DNA of 33,807 nucleotides, from contig JAGCVY010000092.1 of the NCBI GenBank assembly GCA_017962105.1, forward strand, positions 1-33,807, read 5' to 3'. The notes below the pieces were generated by a model. The model saw nothing but the letters and a program-made list of their open reading frames with translations. It was not told the DNA's origin and did no database searches. Source of the stretch: Lachnospiraceae bacterium (GTDB lineage: Bacteria > Bacillota > Clostridia > Lachnospirales > Lachnospiraceae). A program made the translations under genes and the position numbers. The first letter of the stretch is position 1. The number at the start of each line of letters is the position of its first letter. Shown piece after piece: positions 1 through 7,616 of the stretch.

Positions 1-531
1 GACGATCCGCTCGGCGAGTCCACCGGTGCAGCTGGTATCTTCGGCGCTACCGGCGGTGTTATGGAGGCAGCTCTCCGTACCGCAGTTGAGGTTATCACCG
101 GTGAGGAGCTCACCGCTGTTGACTTCAAGGAAGTCCGCGGTATGCAGGGTATCAAGGAAGCTACGTACAACGTAGGCGGCCTTGAGGTTAAGGTTGCTGT
201 TGCATCCTCGCTTTCGAACGCACGTATCATCATGGATCAGATCAAGGCCGGCACTTCGCCGTACACCTTCATCGAGATCATGGCATGCCCGGGCGGTTGC
301 ATCAACGGCGGTGGCCAGCCGTTGGTTGACTCCGAGGTACGCAACTTCGTTGATGTACGCGGTCTTCGTGCGAAGGCTCTGTACGACAACGACGCTGCCA
401 AGACGCTCCGCAAGTCTCACGAGAATCCTTCCATCAAGAAGGTTTACGAGGAGTTCTTCGGTGAGTTCGGCAGCCACAAGGCTCATGAGATTCTCCACAC
501 CAAGTATGTGAAGAGAAGCATCAACGGCTAA
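1..531 (+). CDS. hydA: [FeFe]-hydrogenase, C-terminal part (5' end outside window)
   Basis: The reading frame is open from base 1 to the TAA at 529-531, so the start lies upstream. The encoded 176 residues are the end of the catalytic H-cluster domain and the small-subunit region of an iron-only hydrogenase, which evolves H2 from reduced ferredoxin or NAD(P)H in the cytoplasm. The H-cluster motif MACPGGCINGGGQP is intact; its first Cys bridges the [4Fe-4S] and diiron subclusters. An upstream FGATGGVMEAALRTA segment and the C-terminal helical tail ending AHEILHTKY are also typical. A hairpin terminator follows closely. Whether it is a monomeric HydA or the HndD subunit of an electron-bifurcating complex cannot be decided without the N-terminus. 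Confidence 0.95.
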   Translation, partial: DDPLGESTGAAGIFGATGGVMEAALRTAVEVITGEELTAVDFKEVRGMQGIKEATYNVGGLEVKVAVASSLSNARIIMDQIKAGTSPYTFIEIMACPGGCINGGGQPLVDSEVRNFVDVRGLRAKALYDNDAAKTLRKSHENPSIKKVYEEFFGEFGSHKAHEILHTKYVKRSING

Positions 532-579
532 GTGATTTAGCGGTTCGACGTTTTGTCGGATCAAACTACGGAAATGACG

Positions 580-593
580 CGTAAGCGCTTACG
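580..593. repeat. perfect 14-bp palindrome
   Basis: CGTAAGCGCTTACG is perfectly self-complementary. It lies between the hydrogenase stop codon and the terminator hairpin. It may be part of the 3' processing or termination structure, or a protein-binding site. Nothing else in the window repeats it. Confidence 0.45.
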
Positions 594-596
594 GCA

Positions 597-628
597 AAAA
601 GGGATCGGGTGACCGGTCCCTTTTGCTT
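597..628 (+). terminator. intrinsic terminator of the hydrogenase gene
   Basis: Twelve-base-pair stem (597-608 with 613-624, one G-T wobble), GTGA loop, descending into TTTTGCTTGTTT. It lies 65 bases after the hydrogenase stop codon. Confidence 0.85.
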
Positions 629-693
629 GTTTATGAATAATGCATTTCAAATGTAAATAAACCGTTAATTCTTGACTAATAATTGATTCTTCC

Positions 694-722
694 TTGCCTT
701 TTCGCATAAAACACAGTACAAT
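694..722 (+). promoter_or_regulatory. sigma-A-type promoter of the alpha-oxoamine synthase gene
   Basis: TTGCCT (694-699), 17-bp spacer, TACAAT (717-722), about 100 bases before the ATG at 829. The stretch 532-828 holds this promoter, the palindrome and the terminator, and no gene that I can support. Confidence 0.6.
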
Positions 723-828
723 GGATTCGTGCGTGTTAGGGGAATACGGTCTGCCGAACCGGCCGTATGGTACGTATTTTACGTTGGACTGAAAAATACA
801 ATTGTACAGGAAAGTGGGGAAGGGCAGG

Positions 829-2013
829 ATGAATGATTTATTCGAAAAATGTTTCAACTTTACCAAGGTAGAGGAGATTAAAGAGCTGGGAGTTTACCCT
901 TACTTTCATGCGCTTGAGAGCCGTCAGGATACGGAAGTGATCATGGAAGGGAAGCGCCGGATCATGCTCGGCTCCAACAACTATCTCGGACTGACGACAC
1001 ATCCGGAGGTAGTGGAGGCCGGAATCAAGGCGTTTGAACAGTACGGCAGTGGCTGCTCGGGCTCCCGTTTCTTAAACGGAACCCTGGAACTTCACCTCGA
1101 GCTTGAGGCAGAGCTTGCAAAGTTCCTGCGCAAGGAGAGCGTTGTGACATTTTCCACGGGATTCCAGAGCAACTTGGGAATCATCAGCGCGGTTGTCGGG
1201 AGACACGACTATGTGATCTGTGACCGCGAGAACCACGCGAGCATTTATGACGGTTGTAAATTGAGCTACGGCACGATGCTTCGGTATTACCACGCCGACA
1301 TGGAAGACCTGGAGAAGCAGCTGCAGAAGGTGCCGGAGTCGGCAGGATGTCTCATTGTGACCGACGGTGTCTTCAGCATGGGCGGTGACATCGCCAAACT
1401 TCCGGAGATCGTTGCGCTTGCCAAGAAATACGGTGCGCGCGTCATGGTGGATGATGCCCACGGACTCGGCGTCATCGGCGAGGGCGGCCGCGGAACCGCA
1501 AGTTACTTCGGACTTGAGGACGAGGTTGACATTTATATGGGAACCTTCTCGAAGTCCTTAGCATCCCTCGGCGGCTATATGGCGACGAGCGAGAGAGTGG
1601 CCAACTTTGTCCGCCACAACTCCCGTCCGTTCATTTTCTCGGCAAGCATCACACCTGCAAGCTGCGCGGTGGCGCTTACGGCGCTTCGGATCCTTGAGAG
1701 AGACCCGTCTCTCCCGGAGAAACTTCGTGCAATCTCCGCAAGAGCCCGCAAGGGTCTCCTTGACCGCGGCATCCGCATCCGCATGAGCGATACGCCGATC
1801 ATTCCGATTTACACCTACGACACCGAAACAACGCTTACGCGCGCGAAGCAGCTCTATGAGGCAGGCGTGTATGTCAACCCGGTTCTTCCGCCGGCAACTG
1901 CACCTACCGAATGCCTGCTGCGCACCAGCTACATGGCGTCCCACACCGAGGCTCTGGTGGACGAGGCGGTGGAGATCATCGCCGATGTTCTCAGCAAGCC
2001 GGCGATGGTATAA
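829..2013 (+). CDS. PLP-dependent alpha-oxoamine synthase, serine palmitoyltransferase/KBL/BioF family
   Basis: A 394-aa fold-type I PLP enzyme that condenses an amino acid with an acyl-CoA and releases CO2. The ATG at 829 follows a purine-rich GGGGAAGGGCAGG and is preferred over the in-frame TTG at 802. Visible: the GSNNYLGL entry motif (48-55), His136 that stacks on PLP, the VDDAHG motif (Asp208, His211), and the Schiff-base lysine K242 in GTFSKSLASLGG. BioF and Kbl usually read GTLGKA(L/F)G here. GTFSKS and the C-terminal ALLRTSYMA-like segment (here CLLRTSYMASHT) match, from memory, bacterial serine palmitoyltransferases better. The gene is monocistronic, with no acyl carrier or biotin gene beside it. 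The substrate is therefore open: L-serine, glycine or L-alanine with an acyl-CoA are all possible. Family certain, specificity not. Confidence 0.88.
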   Translation: MNDLFEKCFNFTKVEEIKELGVYPYFHALESRQDTEVIMEGKRRIMLGSNNYLGLTTHPEVVEAGIKAFEQYGSGCSGSRFLNGTLELHLELEAELAKFLRKESVVTFSTGFQSNLGIISAVVGRHDYVICDRENHASIYDGCKLSYGTMLRYYHADMEDLEKQLQKVPESAGCLIVTDGVFSMGGDIAKLPEIVALAKKYGARVMVDDAHGLGVIGEGGRGTASYFGLEDEVDIYMGTFSKSLASLGGYMATSERVANFVRHNSRPFIFSASITPASCAVALTALRILERDPSLPEKLRAISARARKGLLDRGIRIRMSDTPIIPIYTYDTETTLTRAKQLYEAGVYVNPVLPPATAPTECLLRTSYMASHTEALVDEAVEIIADVLSKPAMV

Positions 2014-2038
2014 ACTGCATTTTCGAAAAATACGGAGA

Positions 2039-2074
2039 AACGCCTCCCTCGGTTATCGGGGGAGGCGTTGCTTT
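2039..2074 (+). terminator. hairpin terminator after the oxoamine synthase gene
   Basis: Perfect 10-bp stem AACGCCTCCC/GGGAGGCGTT (2039-2048, 2060-2069) 25 bases after the stop. The T-run is short (GCTTTA). It sits between convergent genes, so it may serve both strands. Confidence 0.6.
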
Positions 2075-2115
2075 ACGTTCGGATGAAACCATCCGATGTT
2101 TTTGTGATTCGGGCT

Positions 2116-2925
2116 TTACTCCACGGGGAAGCATACTTCCGTGACGTACTCGTCAGGGTTCTGCGTCTGTGCGGGACTCACGTGGTAGATGTTGAACATC
2201 GGCCCGTTCATCTTGTAGCCGTTGGCGTCAATCCAGGACGCCACGTTGGCACAGGCGTCGCCCATCTGGTCGTAGCTGCCCTTGATGATACAGCTTGCGA
2301 CCTTCACCGCCGGAAGCGTCTTGAACTTAACGTGCTCCGTATCGCTGTAGGTACCCTTCACCGTCATCCACGCAAGTATTTCCACATTTTCCTCTTTATA
2401 CTCGGGGTCGAGGAACTGCGCTGCCACAAGGCAGGGATCCGTCTGCACAAGGGGCGTTGCCGCCGTCTCGGCGAACATCGTTGTCCATAGCAGGCCTTCG
2501 TCCGCATACCCCGGAACCGTCATCTGTACCGTAGCGGCATAGCGCTCCGGGATCGTCTTAACCGTAACATCAAAATTCATAATCTGCTCCTTCCTTAGCC
2601 TCATTCTGGCTGAGTCGAGAAGCATCCTCCGGTACTCCATCTGTGCGGCAAGCGCGTCAAGCTCTTCCTTTCGTTTTGTAAGAAATGCGTCCAGCTTGTC
2701 GGCATCGTCGTAGACGTCCAACATCTTGACGATTTCCGCGAGGGAAAATCCCATATCCTTGAGGGCTGTGATCCTTGCGATCGTGAAGAGCTGATCCTCA
2801 CGGTAGTAGCGGTATCCCGTAAAATCATCGGTCTCCGCAGGCTTCAGAAGCCCGATATCGTCGTAGTGACGGAGCATTCGGATGCTCACTCTTGATAGTT
2901 TTGAAAAATCACCGATCTTCAGCAT
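2116..2925 (-). CDS. MerR-family transcriptional regulator with GyrI-like effector domain (BmrR type)
   Basis: 269 aa. The N-terminal winged helix-turn-helix begins MLKIGDFSKLSRVSIRMLRHYDDIGLL and contains the GYRYYREDQL wing typical of MerR proteins. A coiled-coil dimerization helix follows (about residues 75-110). The C-terminal half (about 120-269) resembles the GyrI-like/SOUL small-molecule-binding domain of BmrR-type multidrug-sensing regulators. The start at 2925 has GGGAG seven bases upstream; a longer reading frame from 2985 has no such site. There is no Cys pattern for metal binding. No efflux pump is adjacent, so the target is unknown; autoregulation is usual in the family. Confidence 0.9.
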   Translation of the reverse strand: MLKIGDFSKLSRVSIRMLRHYDDIGLLKPAETDDFTGYRYYREDQLFTIARITALKDMGFSLAEIVKMLDVYDDADKLDAFLTKRKEELDALAAQMEYRRMLLDSARMRLRKEQIMNFDVTVKTIPERYAATVQMTVPGYADEGLLWTTMFAETAATPLVQTDPCLVAAQFLDPEYKEENVEILAWMTVKGTYSDTEHVKFKTLPAVKVASCIIKGSYDQMGDACANVASWIDANGYKMNGPMFNIYHVSPAQTQNPDEYVTEVCFPVE

Positions 2926-3041
2926 ATTCTTTCTCCCTTGGGTTCGCTGCTTTGCTGTTTCGCAGCGGCATTTTCCTGAGCTCAACCCAACTATAAACCC
3001 TCACACAGTGGGAGAGTCAAGCATTATTTTATACTTTTTTT

Positions 3042-3066
3042 CGGAAAATGAAAACCGCATTTTCCG
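3042..3066. repeat. inverted pair of the CGGAAAATG nonamer (9-bp stem)
   Basis: CGGAAAATG (3042-3050), 7-base loop AAAACCG, CATTTTCCG (3058-3066). The perfect hairpin lies between the divergent merR and HEAT-repeat genes, just upstream of the latter's -35 box. It is one of two hairpins in the window built from the dispersed nonamer. Confidence 0.8.
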
Positions 3067-3067
3067 A

Positions 3068-3097
3068 GTGACAAAACAAAAACCGGTATGGTATAAT
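3068..3097 (+). promoter_or_regulatory. promoter of the HEAT-repeat gene
   Basis: GTGACA (3068-3073), 18-bp spacer, TATAAT (3092-3097) with an extended TGG before the -10. The promoter at 14656-14685 has nearly the same sequence and spacing. Confidence 0.7.
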
Positions 3098-3132
3098 TCC
3101 CGTTGCGTAATTTGGGAAAACGGGGGGATTAT

Positions 3133-3738
3133 ATGAGTGAATCAGAACTATACAAAGATCTCGGAGCGTTGACGAAGGAGAAGACAAAGTGGAAAGAGAA
3201 TATTCCCTTTGTAACGTCGCTTCTTGATCACGGATCGTCGAAGATCCGGGCGAAGGCGCTGTGGCTTTTAGGCGAGATGGGGCTTTTGTACCCGAATACA
3301 GTGAAGGACTCGGTGTCTTCAATTGCGGCTTTCCTTGACAGTGAAGACGCGCTTCTCCGGGAGCGCGCAATCAATGCCCTCGGTAGGATCGGCAGAGGCG
3401 ACTACGCATTGATCGAGCCGTATTGGGAAGGCTTGTTCCGCTTTTCGGAGGATCCGGAAGCAAATGTCAGATTGAACTTCATCTGGGCTTCGGAAAATGT
3501 GGCGACCAACACGCCGGACATCTATGAAACCCATATGGAAGTCTTTGCCAAGTTGTTGGACGATGCGGATGACAAAGTACGCATGGAGTCACCGGAGATT
3601 TTCCGGGTGCTCGGGAAGCGCAGACCGGAGTTTGTACTTCCGTATATAGAGAAACTTCGGAAGATGGCGGAGACCGACGAAAACCGCGTCGTGCGGATCC
3701 ACAGCTCAGGTGCGATCAAGGCGGCGGGGATAAAGTGA
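3133..3738 (+). CDS. HEAT-repeat domain protein
   Basis: 201 aa, soluble, no signal peptide. It consists of helical repeats visible as LLDHGSSKIRAKALWLLGEMG, FLDSEDALLRERAINALGRIG, FSEDPEANVRLNFIWASE and LLDDADDKVRMESPEIFRVLG. Each has the D-x-x-x-x-R-x-x-A pattern of HEAT/PBS-lyase-like repeats. Such proteins are usually protein-protein scaffolds. The catalytic features of DNA glycosylases (AlkD) or phycobilin lyases were not recognised. The ATG at 3133 follows GGGGGGATT. It has its own promoter and a strong terminator, so it is monocistronic. Its function cannot be told from the sequence. Confidence 0.85.
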   Translation: MSESELYKDLGALTKEKTKWKENIPFVTSLLDHGSSKIRAKALWLLGEMGLLYPNTVKDSVSSIAAFLDSEDALLRERAINALGRIGRGDYALIEPYWEGLFRFSEDPEANVRLNFIWASENVATNTPDIYETHMEVFAKLLDDADDKVRMESPEIFRVLGKRRPEFVLPYIEKLRKMAETDENRVVRIHSSGAIKAAGIK

Positions 3739-3773
3739 GTATTCAGTTGAATCAAGAGTAAATATATGGCGGA

Positions 3774-3815
3774 AAAAACAGGAGCCGGCACGTTTGTGTC
3801 GGCTCTGCTTTTTTG
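3774..3815. terminator. bidirectional terminator between the HEAT gene and dtxR-like gene
   Basis: Ten-bp stem GAGCCGGCAC/GTGTCGGCTC (3782-3791, 3796-3805, one G-T pair). A TGCTTTTTT tract follows on the + strand and a TGTTTTTT tract on the - strand. It serves both convergent genes. Confidence 0.88.
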
Positions 3816-3831
3816 CTTGGATCAGTATCTA

Positions 3832-4206
3832 TTACTTCTTCGAGTATTTCTCCATATGCCGCTTGATGGCATCGAAGGTTTCATCACTGATATAGTGCTC
3901 AACCCGGCAGGCATCCTCGGATGCAATCTTCTCGTCAACGCCCAGGCGGATAAGCAACTGGGAGAGGACCGTGTGCCGCTCGTAGATCCGCTTGGAAAGA
4001 ATCTTGCCTGCTTCGGTTAGCTTGAGATAACCGCTGTCATCAATCTTGACCAACCCCTCGCTTTTTAATAAGCCGATCGCCCGGCTCACGGAGGGCTTGG
4101 AGAAGCCCATCTCTTCCGCGACGTCAATGCTGCGCACCGCGGAGGACTTCAACGACAGAACATAGATGGTTTCCAGATACATTTCCCCTGATTCCTGCAA
4201 CGCCAT
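3832..4206 (-). CDS. DtxR/IdeR-type iron-dependent transcriptional repressor
   Basis: 124 aa: winged helix-turn-helix (about 5-65) plus dimerization/metal domain, without the SH3-like third domain of DtxR. The DtxR primary metal ligands are all present as Met9, Cys100, Glu103 and His104 (motif ACRVEH), with His78 for the ancillary site. Cys at this position points to Fe(II) rather than Mn(II); MntR has Glu there. The start at 4206 has AGGGGG upstream on the - strand. It is divergent from the feo operon, whose promoter carries two dyads of DtxR-box type. It most likely represses feo when iron is replete. Confidence 0.93.
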   Translation of the reverse strand: MALQESGEMYLETIYVLSLKSSAVRSIDVAEEMGFSKPSVSRAIGLLKSEGLVKIDDSGYLKLTEAGKILSKRIYERHTVLSQLLIRLGVDEKIASEDACRVEHYISDETFDAIKRHMEKYSKK

Positions 4207-4238
4207 GGCAAATACCCCCTTCTCAACCTGTTAGGAAG

Positions 4239-4267
4239 ACTTTACCACAAAATCACCAAAATATCAA
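4239..4267 (-). promoter_or_regulatory. promoter of the dtxR-like repressor
   Basis: Read on the - strand: TTGATA (4262-4267), 17-bp spacer, TAAAGT (4239-4244), 33 bases before the start codon. Confidence 0.6.
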
Positions 4268-4311
4268 CTTTATGTTTTGCCTTTTTGGTAAAAATGAAGT
4301 CAAAAACAGCC

Positions 4312-4340
4312 TTGACAAGTTAGATAAGGCTAACTATAAT
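4312..4340 (+). promoter_or_regulatory. consensus promoter of the feo operon
   Basis: TTGACA (4312-4317), 17-bp spacer, TATAAT (4335-4340): a perfect sigma-A consensus. Operator 1 fills the spacer and operator 2 covers the likely transcription start. Confidence 0.93.
4318..4335. promoter_or_regulatory. feo operator 1 (DtxR-type dyad)
   Basis: AGTTAG-N6-CTAACT, perfect 6-bp arms. It lies exactly between the -35 and -10 boxes. The TTAG...CTAA core matches the IdeR/DtxR box consensus (TTAGGTTAG-C-CTAACCTAA). Confidence 0.85.
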
Positions 4341-4346
4341 ATTGGT

Positions 4347-4364
4347 AGTTAGAATATGCTAACT
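4347..4364. promoter_or_regulatory. feo operator 2 (DtxR-type dyad)
   Basis: Second AGTTAG-N6-CTAACT with the same arms as operator 1 but a different centre. It starts 29 bp downstream (about three helical turns), so dimers on both sites would lie on nearly the same face of the DNA. Confidence 0.85.
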
Positions 4365-4410
4365 CAACAGGGAGTGAACAATTCTGATAATAAAGGCAGG
4401 GAGGACACAT

Positions 4411-4623
4411 ATGATGCCTCTGATTTTTGCAGAAGCGGGACAGCCGCAGATCATCCGAAAGCTCGGAGGAAACCCTGAGGTGCGGAAGCACCTGGAGGAC
4501 CTTGGCTTTCATGTCGGCGGGGAAGTCAGCATCGTCAGTACGCTGGGCGCAAACCTGATCGTGAAAGTTAAGGAGAGCAGGGTTGCCGTCAGCGAGGAAC
4601 TGGCACGGAAAATAATGGTTTAG
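4411..4623 (+). CDS. feoA: FeoA-family ferrous iron transport protein (first copy)
   Basis: 70 aa, a single SH3-like FeoA domain with the pattern VRKHLEDLGFHVGGEVSIVS, then AVSEELARKIMV. FeoA is a small cytoplasmic partner needed for Fe(II) uptake by FeoB. The first ATG (4411) follows GGGAGG at good spacing; a second ATG is the next codon. It is first gene of the operon, 50 bases before a second feoA. Two tandem FeoA paralogues are frequent in Clostridia. Confidence 0.93.
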   Translation: MMPLIFAEAGQPQIIRKLGGNPEVRKHLEDLGFHVGGEVSIVSTLGANLIVKVKESRVAVSEELARKIMV

Positions 4624-4673
4624 AACTAACCGGGAACAAAAAGCTCCCGAACAAACGGCAAGGAGGAACAGCA

Positions 4674-4895
4674 GTGAAAACATTACGGGATGTTAAAGTC
4701 GGTGAAACGGTAACAGTAGTGAAACTGCACGGCGAAGGCGCGGTAAAGCGCCGCATTATGGACATGGGAATCACGAGACGCACTTCGTTGTTCGTTCGCA
4801 AGGTGGCACCTCTCGGTGATCCGATCGAGGTTACGGTTCGCAACTACGAACTGTCCATTCGCAAGGCTGATGCAGAAATGATTGAAGTCGAATAA
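4674..4895 (+). CDS. feoA: FeoA-family ferrous iron transport protein (second copy)
   Basis: 73 aa FeoA SH3-like domain (KRRIMDMGITRRTSLFVRKVAPLGDPIEVTV) with the ELSIRKADAEMIEV ending typical of FeoA. It starts with GTG at 4674, seven bases after AAGGAGGA; no ATG fits. It differs clearly in sequence from the upstream copy, which it follows by 50 bases, and precedes feoB by 23 bases. This copy has the canonical GDP motif (LGDPIEV), so it is probably the direct FeoB partner. Confidence 0.93.
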   Translation: MKTLRDVKVGETVTVVKLHGEGAVKRRIMDMGITRRTSLFVRKVAPLGDPIEVTVRNYELSIRKADAEMIEVE

Positions 4896-4918
4896 GAAAA
4901 GAAAGGCGAGGATAAAAC

Positions 4919-7402
4919 ATGAGTACGCGAATTGCTCTTGCGGGAAACCCGAACAGCGGTAAGACAACACTTTTTAACGCTCTCACGGGTTCCAACCAAT
5001 TTGTCGGAAACTGGCCCGGCGTTACGGTGGAGAAGAAGGAAGGAAAGCTGAAGAAGCACGATGATGTCGTCATCACCGACCTTCCCGGTATTTATTCCCT
5101 CTCTCCGTACACGCTGGAAGAGGTAGTTGCGAGAAACTACCTGATCGGAGAGAGACCGGATGCGATCCTGAACATCGTAGACGGTACGAACCTTGAGAGA
5201 AACCTGTATCTGACGACACAGCTGACCGAACTGGGAATTCCGGTGGTCATCGCCATCAACATGATGGATGTCGTGAAGAAAAACGGCGACAAGATCAACA
5301 AGGAGGAATTGTCCCGTCAGCTCGGCTGCAAGGTTGTGGACATTTCGGCTCTGAAGGGCGATGGCGTCATGGAGGCCGCGGAGACAGCTGTTGAGGCCGC
5401 TGCGAAGACGAAGACCGTACCGCTGCACACGTTCTCCGGTCCCGTTGAACACGCGATCGCACACATCGAGGAGGCTGTCGTACATGACATGCCTGAGGAA
5501 CAGCAGAGATGGTACGCCATCAAGGTGTTCGAGAGAGATGACAAGGTTTTAGAGCAGCTGAACATCCCGAAGGATACGCTGAATCACATTGAGAAGGACA
5601 TTCAGGCTGCGGAGAAAGAACTGGATGACGATGCCGAGAGTATCATCACCAACGAGAGATATATCTACATTGCAGATGTTATTAAGTCCTGCTATAAGAA
5701 GAAAAATGCCGGCGCACAGACAAAGTCGGATAAAATCGACCGGATTGTCACGAACCGCTGGCTCGGACTTCCGATCTTCGCTCTTGTGATGTTCCTTGTG
5801 TACTGGATTGCCATGGTCGGTGTCGGTGCTCCGGCGACCGATTGGGCGAACGACGGACTGTTCGGTGACGGCTGGCATCTTCTCGGAATCGGTTCCGGTG
5901 ACACGGAAGACGCCGAGGAAGAGTACGGCGATACCGATGCGATCATCGAAGGTCTTCTTGCGAAAGCCGAGGAGGACGGGATCGACATTGAGGCTGTAGA
6001 GACTGCGCTGGATTCCGAGGCGGATGATTACGATTCGGCGGCAGCTGTGACGGCTCTCCGCGCGATCGTTGCGAATTATGAGGGAAAGAGTGCAGAATTC
6101 CCGTATACGCTGGTGGACGAGGAGACCCTGGAGGAGACCGATGAAACGGCTTCCCTTGCGGATGTAAACGATGCCATCGCGATGTACGAAAAATACGAGG
6201 GCGGCGTGGATCCGGCCAACTATGGCGTGTGGGTTCCGGGTATCCCGTCCCTTGTAGAGTCACTGCTTGATAAAATCGGCTGTGCGGACTGGCTGAAGGG
6301 TTTGATCCTTGACGGTATCATCGCCGGCGTCGGCGCGGTACTCGGATTTGTTCCGCAGATGCTTGTCCTGTTCCTGATGCTCGCGTTCCTTGAGGCGTGC
6401 GGCTACATGGCACGTATCGCCTTCGTTCTGGACCGCATTTTCCGCAAATTCGGTCTGTCCGGCAAATCCTTCATCCCGATGCTGATCGGCGTTGGCTGCG
6501 GTGTGCCCGGTATCATGGCATCGCGTACGATCGAGAATGAGCGCGACCGCCGTATGACAATCATGACAACGACCTTCATTCCCTGCAGCGCCAAGATTCC
6601 GTTCATCGGCATGGTGGCGGGCGCTATCTTCGGCGGCAGTGCTTGGATTTCGACTTCGGCATATTTTATCGGTATGGCGGCGATCATCGTCTCCGGTATT
6701 ATCTTAAAGAAGACGAAGATGTTCGCCGGCAACCCGGCACCGTTCGTTATGGAGCTCCCGGCATATCATTGGCCGACCATCGGCAATGTGCTTCACTCCA
6801 TGTGGGAGCGCGGCTGGTCCTTCATCAAGAAGGCCGGAACTATCATTTTGCTCTCCACGATCGCAGTGTGGTTTACTTCCCGCTTCGGATGGCTTGACGG
6901 CAAATTCGGAATGCTCGAGGAAGACGAGATCGGCAGCTCGATCCTTGCAAAGATCGGAAACGGTATTGCCTGGATGTTCGCACCTCTCGGATGGGGCAAC
7001 TGGCAGGCAGCTGTCGCCAGCGTGACCGGTCTTGTTGCGAAGGAGAATATCGTCGGTACTATGGGAATCCTCTACGGAGACATCGCATCCATCGGCGAAG
7101 CGTTCACCAAGATTGCGGGCTTCTCGTTCCTTGTGTTCAACCTTCTGTGCGCACCGTGCTTCGCAGCTATCGGCGCAATCCGCAGAGAGATGAACAATCC
7201 CAAGTGGACATGGTTTGCCATCCTGTATGAGTGCGGTTTCGCGTATGTGATCGCCCTGATGATCTACCAGTTCGGCAAGATCTTCGCCGGCGGCGTGAAT
7301 GTGATCGGCCTGATTTTCGCCATCGCGTTCCTTGCGGGAATCGTTTACATGCTGTTCTTCAAGAAGTATCAGGAAGCTAAGAAACTGACCAAGATCAGCT
7401 AA
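4919..7402 (+). CDS. feoB: ferrous iron transport protein B (FeoB GTPase/permease)
   Basis: 827 aa. N-terminal cytoplasmic G domain with G1 GNPNSGKT (9-16), G3 DLPG (54-57), G4 NMMD (114-117) and G5 SALKG (143-147). A helical GDI-like region follows, then the membrane part from about residue 281 with Gate domains (GYMARIAFVLDR, GVGCGVPGIMASRTIENERDRR, PCSAKIPF). It imports Fe(II) across the cytoplasmic membrane. Between the first membrane helix (282-305) and the next Gate helix lies an acidic segment of roughly 120 residues (about 322-440), predicted outside the cell. It is rich in Asp and Glu, has no Cys, and is absent from E. coli FeoB. RBS GAAAGGCGAGG. Repressed, by inference, through the two dyads at 4318-4364. 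Confidence 0.97.
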   Translation: MSTRIALAGNPNSGKTTLFNALTGSNQFVGNWPGVTVEKKEGKLKKHDDVVITDLPGIYSLSPYTLEEVVARNYLIGERPDAILNIVDGTNLERNLYLTTQLTELGIPVVIAINMMDVVKKNGDKINKEELSRQLGCKVVDISALKGDGVMEAAETAVEAAAKTKTVPLHTFSGPVEHAIAHIEEAVVHDMPEEQQRWYAIKVFERDDKVLEQLNIPKDTLNHIEKDIQAAEKELDDDAESIITNERYIYIADVIKSCYKKKNAGAQTKSDKIDRIVTNRWLGLPIFALVMFLVYWIAMVGVGAPATDWANDGLFGDGWHLLGIGSGDTEDAEEEYGDTDAIIEGLLAKAEEDGIDIEAVETALDSEADDYDSAAAVTALRAIVANYEGKSAEFPYTLVDEETLEETDETASLADVNDAIAMYEKYEGGVDPANYGVWVPGIPSLVESLLDKIGCADWLKGLILDGIIAGVGAVLGFVPQMLVLFLMLAFLEACGYMARIAFVLDRIFRKFGLSGKSFIPMLIGVGCGVPGIMASRTIENERDRRMTIMTTTFIPCSAKIPFIGMVAGAIFGGSAWISTSAYFIGMAAIIVSGIILKKTKMFAGNPAPFVMELPAYHWPTIGNVLHSMWERGWSFIKKAGTIILLSTIAVWFTSRFGWLDGKFGMLEEDEIGSSILAKIGNGIAWMFAPLGWGNWQAAVASVTGLVAKENIVGTMGILYGDIASIGEAFTKIAGFSFLVFNLLCAPCFAAIGAIRREMNNPKWTWFAILYECGFAYVIALMIYQFGKIFAGGVNVIGLIFAIAFLAGIVYMLFFKKYQEAKKLTKIS

Positions 7403-7413
7403 AGAGGAAACCT

Positions 7414-7587
7414 ATGATTACCTGGCTTACAGAGAACATCGGAACTATTATTGTTCTTGTCATCGTGCTGGCCTGTGCCGGTTTGGCGGCATGGAAGATC
7501 GTGCGCGACCGAAGAAACGGAAAATCGTCCTGCGGTTGCGGATGCGCGAACTGTGCCATGCACGAGATGTGCCACAAAGTAAAGTAA
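7414..7587 (+). CDS. FeoB-associated Cys-rich membrane protein
   Basis: 57 aa, starting 11 bases after feoB stops (RBS AAAGAGGAAA). One N-terminal transmembrane helix (about residues 10-28) is followed by basic residues and a Cys cluster, SCGCGCANCAMHEMCH, with six Cys and two His. Short proteins with one helix and this CGCG-x2-C tail regularly follow feoB in Firmicutes. Their role is unproven; metal binding at the cytoplasmic mouth of FeoB, replacing FeoC, is the usual suggestion. There is a second Cys in the helix. Confidence 0.88.
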   Translation: MITWLTENIGTIIVLVIVLACAGLAAWKIVRDRRNGKSSCGCGCANCAMHEMCHKVK

Positions 7588-7616
7588 CCGCTTCCGGAGA
7601 ATGTATTGTGAGTACT

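Noticed and set aside
829-2013. Calling the oxoamine synthase bioF because bioY and a birA-like gene are in the window
   Set aside because: Those genes are 13 kb away in their own transcription unit, no other biotin synthesis gene is present, and the PLP-lysine motif is not the BioF one.
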